Below, piece by piece: positions 49,258-61,035 of a DNA stretch of 64,000 nucleotides (the stretch's first letter is position 1; the number at the start of each line of letters is the position of its first letter). This DNA is from Rapana venosa. Its lineage: Eukaryota > Mollusca > Gastropoda > Neogastropoda > Muricidae. The position numbers were made by a program, and so were the translations under genes. The stretch covers positions 7,080,254 to 7,144,253 of the forward strand of contig CM054159.1 in NCBI GenBank assembly GCA_028751875.1, given 5' to 3'. Under the pieces are notes generated by a model, which saw nothing but the letters and a program-made list of their open reading frames with translations, did no database searches and was not told the origin of the DNA.

Positions 49258-49530
49258 GCTTGTAGTTTCCTTTCCTTACTTCGTTTTTCCTTTTTCCTCT
49301 GTTTTGATTTTCATTTCCCGGGGTGCTTTCATACTTCAGCTTCACGGCTCTTCTTCAGTCATCTGCTGCGATCCAATGATCCAATGGGGGTCGTCTGTTG
49401 GTCTGCTTCGCTCAGGGATGCCAGTCGGCGGCACTGTGTTAACTCCAGAGGCAAAAATCCTCTTGAAGGAGATTCAACCAGGTCAGCAGATCACGAATGC
49501 ATCACTCTAACCACCAGACTATCCCGTTCC
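48770..49530 (-). repeat. SINE family 1 copy split by an unknown 0.4-kb insert
   Basis: The 3' body lies at 48770-49016, ending GTGGAGTCGGCATTGG on the + strand. The head resumes at about 49426 with AGTCGGCGGCACTGTGTTAA and ends at the reversed A box ACCAGACTATCCCG. Between them lies unrelated sequence with a CT array. Confidence 0.75.
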
Positions 49531-49554
49531 ACGCTCACGAGTGTGTGTGTGTTT

Positions 49555-49908
49555 TATTTTTTAATTTTATTCTTTTATATCGAGGATAATGGAATAAGCA
49601 CTTATGTGCTTTTATTTACATCCAGTCCTCGTGTGTATGCGGTTTTGTAAATTCTGTCATCCTTTCCCACTGGCACACAATGGCCTACTCTTACGAAAAG
49701 CGGAACAGGATTTAACTTGTGCGCAAGATATTCTGCGTGCGTTCGCACACGGGACCTCGGTTTATAGTTTCATCCGAAGGACTTTTGGGGAGAGTGGAGT
49801 CTGTACTGAAGTTAACTCCAGGGTAAAATATCCCCTTGAACGGCAATCCAACCAGGTCAGCAGATCAGATCACCAATGCATCACTCTAACCACAGACTAT
49901 CGGGTTCC

Positions 49909-49910
<2 letters not shown>
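49555..49910 (-). repeat. SINE family 1 copy
   Basis: Complete body plus linker and part of the head (CACAGACTATCGGGTTCC at the 5' end), next to a GT array. Placed head to tail behind the split copy. Confidence 0.85.
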
Positions 49911-49948
<38 letters not shown>

Positions 49949-50179
49949 GTGTGTGTGTGTGCGTACGTGTGTGTGTGTGTGTAAAGGAGAGGAATGTAAG
50001 GTGGAACCAGAACATTCTAGCTCCTTCTTGGCTTTCACCAAAGTGGAAAGCTAATTGTTGTGGACGCCTGGGAAAAAAAACCACCCATGTGACCATGACC
50101 GCGTATCGGCCTTGACTTTTCTCCAGCGTCCATGACTCAAACCAGATTCTGATTGGTTGACAGTGCAAGGGTACACACA

Positions 50180-50430
50180 CACCCCTTAGGTCTACCCGTG
50201 TGGAGAGACACACAGGCTGTTTTGGGGGTTCACTTTGTCCAGTAGGACTAGGCCTAGGCTGTTGAGTTCAGAGAGCAAGGCCACACAGTGGTATAGAGAG
50301 ACAGAGTGAGAGAAAAAGAGGATCAAGACTGTTGAGCATGAAAGGGACTTCTGTACCGGCGGGCTTTGAGACACGCTGTGGAGGTTGTTGCAGCTGAGTT
50401 TACAGCTGATTCTGGATCATTTATATCAAG
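50180..50430 (+). other. Candidate non-coding first exon
   Basis: GC-balanced sequence unlike its AT-rich or simple-repeat neighbours, ending at a strong donor (ATCAAG|GTAAGG at about 50431). It could be a 5' UTR exon of the NHL gene 4 kb downstream. There is no open frame. Purely a suggestion. Confidence 0.3.
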
Positions 50431-50637
50431 GTAAGGGAAACAAACTAAATGGGTAGAATAGATGTTTTTGCTGTCTTTCTTTTTTTCTAAAAAAAATCTG
50501 AAATTCTGAGTTGTTGCATTTTAATGTGCTGATTTACGTTGTTCACTAATGATTTTTGTTTCTTGATGTTTGATATAAACTATAATCCTTCCTGTGCTTA
50601 TAAAAGAGACGTCCGGTATTACAGATGTAGCTGTGGT

Positions 50638-50668
<31 letters not shown>

Positions 50669-50989
50669 GTAGTTGGTTGAAGTGACGTGTGTACAAATGA
50701 CGTGTGTATTCTTATAACCATTTCCTCTGTGTGTGTGTGTGTGTGTGCGTGTGTTTGCGTGGTGTGTGTTGGGCTGTATCCACATTTTTACCATTGTTTA
50801 TCAATCGTCTTGTTTCACTTATCAACAAAACGCGAAACAGAATGAACGAACACACCCTTAATTTACTGTTCTTAGAAGCATACCACATAGACGTTTTGTT
50901 GTTGTTGGGGTTTTTGTGCAATGTTTTAGTTGCAGAACCTATGGTAGTCATAGTAGGTATATACACTGGAAATCGTAACCATACACATT

Positions 50990-51209
50990 TCTTGTAGATT
51001 GTAGATGTTACTTGCTGGCTGTATGCGTTATTCTTTCAGCTGGTGTATACAATAATTCCTTTATGCACATTAATATATGCTGCAGACTATCTCTCTATCT
51101 CTCTGGCTAGCTAGCTAGCAAGCTATCGATCGATCATCTCGCTCTCTTTGTGTCTATCTATCTCTCTATGTATATCTCTCTAGCTAGCTAGCTAACAAGC
51201 TATCGATCG

Positions 51210-51292
<83 letters not shown>

Positions 51293-51824
51293 ATCTATCT
51301 ATCTATCATCTATCTATCTATCTCCATATATCGATCTATCTATCAGTCTGTCTTTCTGTTTTTCTGTCTACCTATGTGTTTATCAGTATAATCTATCAAT
51401 CTCTCTCTCTCTTTCTGTCTGTCTGTCTCTGTCTATATGTCCATAGATGTGTCTGTATCTATTTACCTACCTACCGACCTATTGACCTACCTACCTACCT
51501 ACTTATTTATCTATCAATCTATCCATCTATCTGTGTGTCTGTCTCAGTGTATGTCTGTCGATCGATCTATTGATCTATCCATTTATCTATCCATCTAACT
51601 GACCATCTACCTACCTGCCTACCAACCTACCTACTTACCTACCTAGCTGTCTAGCTATCTAAATATCTATCTATCATAGCCGGATGGCCGTAATAAACAC
51701 AAATCTTCCGTTATTTTGAGCACTTTCATCAGTGTCAACGTACTACAGCAAATTTCAGATAAAACGACATCTCTAACACAGCAAATAATATGACTCGAGC
51801 AGTTTTGTTTTGTTTTTTTTATCC

Positions 51825-51884
<60 letters not shown>

Positions 51885-51950
51885 ATAATAATAATAATAA
51901 TAATAATGTATGGAATTTATATAGCAACAAATCAAAGCGCTTCAGATGAC
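50990..51950. repeat. Degenerate tetranucleotide region
   Basis: 51075-51680 consists of CTAT, CT, CTAC and CTGT repeats. A segment GCTAGCTAGC..AAGCTATCGATCGATCATC occurs twice (51108 and 51184). A GA array at 51831-51881 follows. Confidence 0.8.
51882..51945 (-). repeat. Short L2-like 3' end
   Basis: (TAA)n then ATGTATGGAATTTATATAGC and CAAATCAAAGCGCTTCAG. It lies between a GA array and a family 1 SINE. Confidence 0.7.
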
Positions 51951-51954
51951 TTTT

Positions 51955-52095
51955 TTTTTTAATCGAGGATAATGGAATAAGCACTCATGTGCTTTTCTAT
52001 TTTTACACCCAGTCCCCGTGTGTATGCGGTTTTTGTAAATTTTGTCATCTGTTCCCACCGGCACACAATAATGGCCTACTCTTTCGAAAAGTGAT
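51955..52095 (-). repeat. SINE family 1, 3' part
   Basis: ATCGAGGATAATGGAATAAG to CCTACTCTTTCGAAAAG. Truncated in the middle of the body. Confidence 0.82.
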
Positions 52096-52345
52096 GGCAT
52101 ACTAAGCTTTTTTATTCAAAAATCGCCAGTGTGACTTGCGTAGAAGTTTGCTCTCCCCTATGGATTAAAAGTTAGCGTGTGGGTGTGTGTGTACGCAGCC
52201 TGTCCATATTCCAGCAGAGCAGGTGAAGTGAGATGGTGAACTGCAAGGAACATGATCTGCTTCAGGTTCATTGCCCTCTGCAGTGCTGGTTGTCCCTTTA
52301 GAGGACACTTTTCCCTTCCCGCCAGTCCTTGGTCTGTGTGCGTGC

Positions 52346-52418
<73 letters not shown>

Positions 52419-52552
52419 AGACTTGTAAAACGACGGAACTTTTACTTGAATCTATGCATTTAGTCAGTCACTCATTATTTTTCAATCATGTGTGTGTGCG
52501 TGTGTGTGTGCGCGAGCGGGGGCGCGCTTGCGTGTGTGCGTACGTGCGCGCT

Positions 52553-52583
<31 letters not shown>

Positions 52584-53189
52584 CATCTTTCACAGCTTCT
52601 CTATGTGCGTACAGAACATAGCCTACATGCGCGCAACGCGAAACGCTTAACTTCGCAGCACGCATTTCGATATCAATGGAAGTATACGTTCTGTTACACC
52701 ATCATCCCCTGTCTGTGTGACAAACGAACACAGTACAGGCCAAACACGGAAAGGTGTCTGAAACAGCTGAGATTAGGTTACTGACACACACACAGAGAAT
52801 AGAAAGGCAAGGTTGGGGGGGGGGGGGGGGGGTTACTGTTCCTCAACATTCTCTCCAAAGCTATTTTTTAACCCTCTCCTAGCCACCCCGCCCTGTTCCC
52901 CACTCTCTCCCCTCCCTGTTCCTAGTTTCTACCACACCTACATTGTATTCATAGAACAGCTGTCAGGATAAGACGTTTATGTAAGAGGTTTTGTGCCAAC
53001 ACGAAATGCTGACAAAGTCAATATTCTGTTCAGTCAAGCAGAAAGAACCAAAAATATATGTATAATAGGGGGTAAGGATGATGTAACGGTAAACGTTAGC
53101 AACTGCGGAATTGGAAGTGTGTTATTGTACTTGGAAAGTAAGTGGATTTGTGTCTGGGGTGTCTTTTTTGGTAATGCGTAAGAGACTGG

Positions 53190-53258
<69 letters not shown>

Positions 53259-53640
53259 GACAGACAAATAGATCTAAAGACAGACAAACAAATAGATAAA
53301 CAGACAGACTGAGACAATAAAACAGATAGACACGGACAGACAGACAGACAGAGACAGACAGAGATAACTCGAACTCGAAGACAGAACTCTGAAATATACA
53401 GGTCAACAGCCCCTCTCATGGGGGGAAACATAAACATCGATGAATTATTCTGACATGATATAATTTTAACATGATCAAGATTCACAATACAAGTACTACA
53501 TGAACATGTTCACTGAAAGAAACAAAAACAAACAAACAAACAAACAACTGCTGAGTGCAGATGGAAACAGTCTTAATCCTGGCGATTATTCACTTTTAAT
53601 TGTTCATATTATCAATAAAGTTCTGTCTGAGTTAAAAGGC
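52096..53640. repeat. Simple repeats and unique DNA
   Basis: (GT)n at 52347-52414 and 52490-52580, a G run at 52816-52832, and GA then GACA repeats at 53193-53380. The remaining DNA has no convincing exon. Confidence 0.65.
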
Positions 53641-53739
53641 AGCTAAAAGAAATTTTGCAAGATTTACTAGAGATGCTTGTGAATCGCAAGCTAGTGGTTA
53701 ACACCAACATCAACGCAGAGTTTGTACTGCTGTCTAATG

Positions 53740-54418
53740 TCCTCGAAGACAGAGAGCGAGAGAGAGTGAGAGAGGAGAGAGAGATGAGAGAGATAGAGAG
53801 GAGAGAAGACAGAGAGAGAAAGAGAAGAAGAGAGAGACAGACAGACAGACAGACACAGACAGACAGACAGACAGACATACAGACAGACAGAGCTTTCAAT
53901 ATTTGAAAAGCACTATTTGTGTCTCTATCAGGAACTTCCCAGCACGAACTGAAAGTACTGACTGCTGGGATTCCCTCCGAAACCTTCAGCACCAGACGAA
54001 CCTTGAATTTTGCTGCCAGGGACGCAGAACAGAACAGAACAGATCCTCTGCACAAGACAGCAACAACCAGCTACACCATCAAACTTTGACCAAACCTGTG
54101 TCTTGATCCTTGGAACTGAACAACGTTTTTCTTTCTTTAATAGCAATCCAAAAAAGAAACCTAACCAACAGCAACACAAGAGCACCAACTGCAGCAGCGG
54201 CATCATCGTCATCAGCAGCAGCAGCAGCAGCAGTAGCAGCAGCACCGTCATCATCATCATCAGCAGCAGCAGCAGCAGTAGCAGCAGCAGCATCGTTGTC
54301 AATATCACCGTCACCAGCTTCAGCATCATCAGCAGCAGCACCACCACCACCACCGCCACCACCACCACCAACGACAACAACAACAACAGCTGCAACAACT
54401 CCAATCAACGCTGCATGC
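53740..54418 (+). repeat. GA/GACA array and triplet-rich leader
   Basis: GA then GACA repeats at 53747-53892, followed by unique DNA. 54184-54400 is built of CAG, CAT, CCA and CAA triplets. An in-frame TAG at 54419 precedes the NHL gene start, so this part is probably 5' UTR. Confidence 0.7.
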
Positions 54419-54427
54419 TAGGCAAAC

Positions 54428-55550
54428 ATGATGGCACCAAAGGGAAAGAAGTCCACCTCCAAACTACCTTCTGATTGGAGAGTGCACATGTTCTCAGACA
54501 TCTATAGCTCTGACGAGGAAAATGAAATCGGCATCGACAACCCCAACTGTGAGCCATTCCATTCACACATCCAGCAAGAAAGTGCTCTACGTATTCCATC
54601 ACTTGAGAGTCGCAGCAAGCAGTCTGCTCATTCGTCTGAAAACGGTGGTGCTTCTTTCGTGTACAATAACACAGACACACACAAGGTGATCAGCGAGGGT
54701 GCATTGGTAAGGAACGGGTGCATGGAATTAAACTGGCACAGAGGGCTTTCATCCAGTGTGGACAACAATGGAATTTCAGAGTGTAAAGACATTCAGCAAA
54801 GGAACACGAACAACAAAGTTCTACAAACTGTCAAACCAGTGTTCTGATACACGAAGACCCCAGTGTCGATCCATGTCTCTGAGTGTACCGAACACAACAC
54901 CAAACATACCAAGGACTCCACGATCTCATTCTATGAGAAGTACTTCCACAGTCCACGAAATCACATCCAGAGATTCAAAAGACAGTCGGATTCGGAATGT
55001 GCCAAAGGTAAACTCAAATCCGCAGTTGTATCAACAAAATATCCGAATACCGCTCTCAAGACTGACAAGGACCACCATCAGGGAACAGAGCGACATGTGA
55101 ACTTTAGTGTAGGTAAAGAACTTGGGGACCTGCAGTTAGACAATTCTGGATCACCGTCAGATAAAAATCCTTCCAAAGCAGCTCCATTCAAATCCCCAAA
55201 CAAATGTTGCAGTCAGCAGCAGTTCCCTTTATGAAGACATGGACAAGGGTTCTGCCAGGAAATTTCTTCACTCCAAGATCTTTCTGAAGAAATCATCTCC
55301 CAAGAGAACCCAGGAAGCTTTCCTCGGTTAGGGTCACTGGCAACCTTTACGTCAACTTTGCGTGCAGTCCCTTGGGGTGAAACAGGGGAAACAATCCTGT
55401 ACTTACCAGCAGACGACACGGTGGAGGTCCCCAAGGCTGAGAAGAAAGCGAAAGGCTGGGAAAAACTTCGTTCAATGCTGAGGAGGAAGAGCAAAGACAC
55501 TGTCAGCCAGTGTGGACAGGACTCTGAGACAAGGGAGAGAACCAGCGAAG
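54428..55550 (+). CDS. NHL gene exon A, with several frame breaks
   Basis: Starts MMAPKGKKSTSKLPSDWRVH. The first 139 codons are open to TGA at 54845. Coding-like text then moves through frames: GKELGDLQLDNSGSPSDK in the first frame, SSSLYEDMDKGSARKFLHSK in the next, VRVTGNLYVNFACSPLG in the third, and TGETILYLPADDTVEVPKA back in the first. Three single-base insertions near 55200, 55326 and 55376 would explain the last three steps. Donor GCGAAG|GTAAGG. Confidence 0.65.
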
Positions 55551-57109
55551 GTAAGGTTACAATGCATTATCTTCTTTCCATTGGCAACTCATGACGGTGA
55601 CGTCACCACTATCTGTGTTCTGTTGTCGAGTTAAATCTTGACATGAACTGACCAAGGAAAGGTGGGTCGGTGGTCTAGAGGTAATGCGCCTGTCTAGAAA
55701 GCGAAAAGTCCGGGTCGGAAGTGTGCGGTGGTTCGTATCCCGTTTGGACCGGAAACATTTTCCCCATCCATTAGATCATGAGTGGTGGTCTGGGAGCTAG
55801 TCTTTCGGATGAGACGATAAACCGAGGACCCGTGTGTTGCACATAATTATTTAGCGCACGTAAAATAACCCACGGCAACAAGAGAGTTGTCCCTGGCAAA
55901 ATTATGTAGAAAAAAGCCACTCTGATAGGAAACAAATACTGTTGCAGACAGGAAAAAAAAGAAAAAAAATAGGGTGGCGCTGCTCTTGTGGCGACGTGCT
56001 CTCCCCGGGGAGAGCAGCCCCAATTTCACGCAGAGAAATCTGCGTGACTTAAAGTGGTATAAATGAAAAAAATAAATGAAGATCCTGATAATTGTAATTA
56101 CAGGTGCAGGGAGGTTGCCAGCTAGACTGTGACTGAGAATGAAGGTTTACCATTTGCAGGGTCTCTGACTGACTGACAGGCTGGGAAAAAAGTGTTTTTC
56201 AGTAGGACTAGATCTCCTGTTATCACAAGACTATCCTGTAGGCCTACACCTCGCCACACGATTTGCCGCCACACAGAAAAAGGTTAGGCCAAGATTCTTT
56301 TTTCCTGTTACGTTGCCTGTATCAGTTGTGTCCCCTTCTCTTTAACCCCCCCCCCCCCCCCTCTCTCTCTTCTTCCCCCCTATGCCTGTCAACCTGCCTG
56401 CCTGTCTGATCCTGTCTCTCTGTCACACACACACTCACACACAAACACAATACACACACAACACAACGAACACACACACCACACCACCATCACACACACG
56501 CACGCACGCACGCACTGCACACACACACACCACACGCCACGCACGCACGCATGCACACACACACACACACACACACACACACCATTGCACTTCTAAATAA
56601 GAAACACTTCTTCAGCATTACTCCAGCTTCTTTCATGAATCGATCTATTTTTCTCCTGCAGAAAAGAGGAAGAAAACGAAAACGAGCGCTCTTCGTGGAA
56701 GAAAGGTGACGGAAAATGACGTGGAAGCAGGGAATGATGACGTGTATACCGTCACCGGCCAAGTGCTCTCCCTTGAGGACACCAACTGCCAGCAGTCTTC
56801 CGGTTCCTCTTCCAGGGATTCTTCCTCAATAGGTCTGTCTCTTTGATGTCTGTCTTTTTGGTTTGGTTTTGTTTTGTTTTGTTACTTTGCGTGTATTCTT
56901 ATCTTATCTCTTCTGTCTGTCTGTCTCTATCTTTTTGTCTCTCTCTGTCTGTCTCTGTGTCCCTCTCCCCCCCACCCCCCTTCTCTCTCTGTCTCTCTGT
57001 GTCTCTGGTCTGTCTCTCTCTCTCTCTCTCTCACTCTCAGGCTATCTGTCTGTGTCTGTCTCTCTGTCTGTCTCTCTCTTTCTCTCTCTCTCTCTCGCCC
57101 GCTCCTGTG

Positions 57110-57147
<38 letters not shown>

Positions 57148-59105
57148 TCTCAAAATCACAAAGCAGGGTACTTCAGACTTTATTTATACTTCGTGAATGT
57201 TCCAGCAACAATGAGCACTTAAGGTCTTGGAGTATGGCGGGATTTTTTTTTTAAATGCCTGAATGGATATATGCGCATGGACATTTTCATTTTTCTTGTA
57301 TACACACGTTTGCTTTTGTTTATTTTGTTTTAGCAGCAGTGTTTGTGTAAATATTTGTTATAAATATATTTTCAACCCCCAAATATGAGACTTTTTCTCA
57401 AGCTAGAAAACTCACGAAAGAAAATAATAAACTATTCGTTGATTTTTCAGAAAACTCTGCACTCGGAAGTAGTAGAGACACCAGTCTAACCCTACCTCCC
57501 ATCCCGTTGAAAAGACGACCCAAGGACAGCGGAACTACCCCCTCCCCAAAGAACCCCGACCCCTCTTCCTCCTCCACCTTCCCGCGACCCCCTTCCCCTC
57601 TGATGCAGGCGCCTGCCAAAACCTTCAGCAGGATGGAGGATGACACGGACTCTGATACGTCATCCGTGACATCGGATTCTCCAGTGTCTGGGGAGAACGT
57701 GTCTGACAGTGAACACTCACCAAAAGAAGGGGGAGGAAAGGAACAAAACGCCGAGGAATTCCTGGCAAATATCTGCAGAGGCACTGTGGAGCAGGAAGGA
57801 AGAGGGGAAGAGAAGTTGATGAAGTTGGATGCTCCGTCAGAATCTGGTTGTAAAGTGCCTAAGGTTTCTTACCAAAAGTTCAAATCGTTGACGGTGTCAA
57901 AGAAGCCTGCCATGCACAAGTATCATAACGAAATCACCCAGGCGCAGTACAAAGGTCCTTACGGAAAACTCTTCACTGCCACGTTCCTCAACCGCCTTGG
58001 GTGCAAAGGAAGTCTCAGCAACGTCACTAACGTGAGTCACGTGCACAAAGGGACAGTACTGGTGACAGAACTGATCAGTGGTAAGTTACTGCACCTGGAC
58101 AGCAGGGGACGCGTCTTGAAGCACTTCGAGGTGGACCCAGGGTCAGAGCCCTGGTGCGCATGCGTCACGCCCTGTGGTCACGTGGCTGTCACCGTTAAGC
58201 ATCCTCCGTGTGTGACGGTTTGGTCCGGGAATGGTACACTGCTGCAAGAGTTCGGCTGTTCTCTATTGCAGTCTCCAACTGGGCTGGCCTGTGATTCTCA
58301 AGGCAACTTCATTGTTGCAGACGAACGCACCCACAGAGTTGCTGTCTTTACCTCTGATGGCCATTTTCTGCGGTATTTGGTGAAGTCATCACCAGTCTGC
58401 AATAACGACAATGACAGGAGCAAACCCAATGAAGAATCAACCACTGTTTGTGACAACAAGCCCGTGAACAACGACAACAAAGAGAACAGCTCAGACAAGC
58501 AGAGAGGCTCAGTGTCATCCAAAACCAAGAAGAGAGTAAGAATAAACCTGGAATCTACCGAAATTATTGTTGTGGATCCTAACGAAAATATTGTACATAA
58601 TGAAACAATGGTGACAACACCACAGACATATGAAAAGAATGGGTGTCACAACGACTCTGAAATGGGCGGGAGTCTAAACACTCCAGAACCATACGCATTC
58701 AATCTTCCCCGGTATGTGTGTGTTTCGGCATCTGGACACATCATCGTGTCCAATTCTGGCAGCAACAGCATCAAGGTGTTCACGCCTGAGGGAGTCTACC
58801 TCCGCACCATCGGCAGTTCAGGCAGCAAGGACGGGCAGCTGAAAGTTCCTTACGGAGTGTGCTGCGATCAAGACAACAACATCTACGTGGCAGATCACTA
58901 CAATGACCGCATCAGCGTGTTTTCTCTAGAGGGAGAGTTTCTGCAGCATGCACTGACTGTGTTCTGGTCTTTGTCGTCCCAAAAGTGTTACGATCCATCC
59001 TGCGCATGTCCGGAAGCTGTTTGTGGCTCATGGCGGCCTTCGTGCTATGGAGATTCTAGCGTATTGCTTGGAGCCCACTCCTCGTTGCATCAGTTTCACC
59101 TGTGA
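54428..59105 (+). CDS. NHL-repeat beta-propeller protein, three exons, frame-damaged first exon
   Basis: Exons 54428-55550, 56662-56832 and 57451-59105, all joining in phase 1 with GT..AG. The start codon follows an in-frame TAG. The N-terminal half is Ser/Lys-rich and probably disordered. The last exon has five NHL-type blades: about 58010 (GTVLVTELISGKLLHLD), 58153 (CGHVAVTVKHPPCVTVW), 58272 (PTGLACDSQGNFIVADERTH), 58705 (GHIIVSNSGSNSIKVFTPEG) and 58843 (PYGVCCDQDNNIYVADHYND). A 100-residue Asn/Lys/Glu-rich loop separates blades 3 and 4. No sixth blade is clear. NHL propellers bind RNA or protein, as in TRIM-NHL proteins, but no RING, B-box or coiled coil was found here. Exon 1 holds TGA at 54845 and 55232 as given. 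Confidence 0.8.
55663..56085 (+). repeat. SINE family 2 copy in the NHL gene intron
   Basis: Head GGTGGGTCGGTGGTCTAGAG, B box GGTTCGTATCCC, the shared middle domain and GCAGAGAAATCTGCGTGACT are all present and close to the other copies. It ends TAAAGTGGTATAAATG with an A-rich tail, without the L2-like 3' end. Confidence 0.85.
56340..56582. repeat. C run and CA/CGCA arrays in the NHL intron
   Basis: A C run at 56347-56361 and CA/CGCA repeats at 56424-56582, close upstream of exon B. Confidence 0.8.
56662..56832 (+). CDS. NHL gene exon B
   Basis: Acceptor CCTGCAG|AAAAGAGG, donor CAATAG|GTCTGT, 57 codons in phase 1. Encodes KRKKTKTSALRGRKVTENDV, then YTVTGQVLSLED and a serine-rich end. The basic start could be a nuclear signal. 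Confidence 0.78.
56833..57450. repeat. CT-rich NHL intron 2
   Basis: CTGT and CT repeats at 56910-57100, GT then GA at 57110-57147, then AT-rich DNA to the acceptor. Confidence 0.75.
57451..59105 (+). CDS. NHL gene exon C (propeller domain)
   Basis: Acceptor TTTTTCAG|AAAACTCT. An open frame of 550 codons, ending with TGA at 59103. Proline- and acid-rich at first (PSPKNPDPSSSSTFPRPPSP), then the propeller. The last 50 residues (QHALTVFWSLSSQKCYDPSC and on) do not look like an NHL blade, so a further splice or a frame slip near 58955 is possible. Confidence 0.85.
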
Positions 59106-60780
59106 TTTGTGAACATCGCCTTTAGTAGCAATCCGTCATATGTGAAACGGTTACTAGTTTTCAATATCATTGCTGGCATTTAAAAGAAAATAAGATGTTT
59201 GCTCATAAAAATTCGTTTGTGCACAGGCTGGAAGTGTGTTGACGCTCGATTATTTGTAACAAAAAACACTCATTTGAGAAACTGAACACTTGGAAATAAC
59301 CGTTAGTTATTGATCTCATGTTAGTAGTCTGTTACTGATCTTTGAAGCCATTTTATGCCTTTTACCGAAAAATGGTAAGGTGCTTTTACGAAACGTTCAT
59401 TTGGCCAGTAATTAGCAAAGTCAATAAGAAGCTCAGGCACTAACATCTCAAGAGAAATGACAGCTTTCATCAGAGTTGTACAGTTTCACTCTCTGAAGAC
59501 AGATTATTTATAGTATTGCAATGTACTATTTTGTATGTTACAGTGCCAAAATCTGTGTATCATGCCCTTTGAAGCCAAAACCCAGGCTCAGTCTTGTTTG
59601 TGTGCTTAACGCACAAAACATAGGAGATGCTCTATGACTCTGTTTCCCTAATGTTGAAAAAGGAAAAGCCCCATCATAATGATTTAATAGCCAAGTTGGA
59701 AGAGTATGCAAGAATATTTTTTGATGAGCCTCCTTACATGCTTGGTGCATTGTTTCCCTTCATTTTGTATGAGGCTACTTGATTGATGAATTTTTATGGA
59801 CTTCTTTACTTGAAAAAAAAGAATGTGCGTATTCTTGATAGATGTGATAACATAACGGTTTTGTTGTTGCTTATTATTTGATGAATATATTGGCTCGACC
59901 TTCACTGGAGTTACTCCCCTTAAAACAAAACAACAGGGATTCTTTTTTCATGTCCAGCATTTCAACTACTAGCACCAACAGTTTTACAAGAACAGAAATC
60001 GATGATTCTCTATGATATGGCATATCATTAATTTTAGAGAAGCTGAAGTCTCTGACACCTCGCTCTCCAACAACCACATAGAGTATGGGAAAACTTCTAC
60101 CTTTATGAGCATAATGTCTATTGAGTACAGATATTCTTTGAATGCAGTAACCCTTCAAAGTACAGTGCTTTGAATAGCTAAAATGCAGAACTGTGTGTAT
60201 GTCAGTGTGATCCTGCTAATATAGATGCTGTTTGATTAATTTGTGATGACCCCCCATACATTTATGTCGTCTGATGTACAAAGTCTTTTTTGTATGTGAA
60301 ATTTATCATTGTGATCAAAATAATGCATTGATATGAAGGGTTTTTTTTCTTTTTCTAGGTTTTTTTTTTCCTTTTTGTATTTGTTTCTTGGCTAGAGCTG
60401 GCAGGTTCACCAATGTTGAGATTTTTGTTATTTGACGTGGATTTTTACCATAAGGTAGTGGTAGTTTTGTTGTTAAGGGTATCATATTTCATAATGGACT
60501 GTGGCACAAACTAGTCCTTGACAACTAGAGAAATGTCAATACTGGGTGGGTGTGTGGGTGGGTGTGTGAGTGCGTGTGTGGTTTGCTTTTGGTAGTTGTG
60601 ATCGAAAAAGGATATTGTTTGTCTAACATTGCAACAGTTTATGTTTGTCTAACATATGAATATGACGTTCTATTAAATTTCTTGTTTGAAAAAACCCCAA
60701 ACACAATGCCTTTGTTTATTGCTAATTCAAACTTGACCTTATGCTGATCGGTATGATTGTGTTGAACTGTCTGTCACTCT
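59106..60780. other. 3' flank of the NHL gene
   Basis: AT-rich DNA, probably with the 3' UTR, though no clear AATAAA was found near the stop. Contains the family 3 SINE end at 60038. No coding signal. Confidence 0.5.
60038..60108 (+). repeat. Family 3 SINE, 3' end only
   Basis: GAGAAGCTGAAGTCTCTGAC and CACCTCGCTCTCCAACAACC through ACTTCTACCTTTATG match the end of the 42520 copy. Confidence 0.65.
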
Positions 60781-60784
60781 GAGT

Positions 60785-61035
60785 TTAGAGGGGCGGGATA
60801 GCCTAATAATAGAACATTGTACCCGTGAGCTGAAAGCTATTCAAATTGCAGGTGTTAAGTCATCACTGAGACGATATTCCTCAGGAGTTAGTATGGACTC
60901 CACTACTTTAAAAGTCTTTCGGGTGAGACTAAAAGCTAAGGTCTAATGCCGGCAGAACACCCTAAAAACACGTTAAAGACCCATCCATCTTTCCTAGAAG
61001 ATTAGGTCAGCTTAAGACCCAAGGTATGGATGATA
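60785..61035 (+). repeat. Old SINE family 1 copy
   Basis: GCGGGATAGCCTAATAATAG (A box region), GAGTTAGTATGGACTCCACT, TCTTTCGGGTGAGACTAAAA and AGAACACC..AACACGTTAAAG keep family 1 order. The 3' part is missing. Confidence 0.65.

Noticed and set aside
54845..55234. Selenocysteine or programmed readthrough at the two in-frame TGA codons
   Set aside because: Neither TGA has a fitting context that I can see, no SECIS element is visible, and single-base shifts near homopolymers explain the second TGA better.
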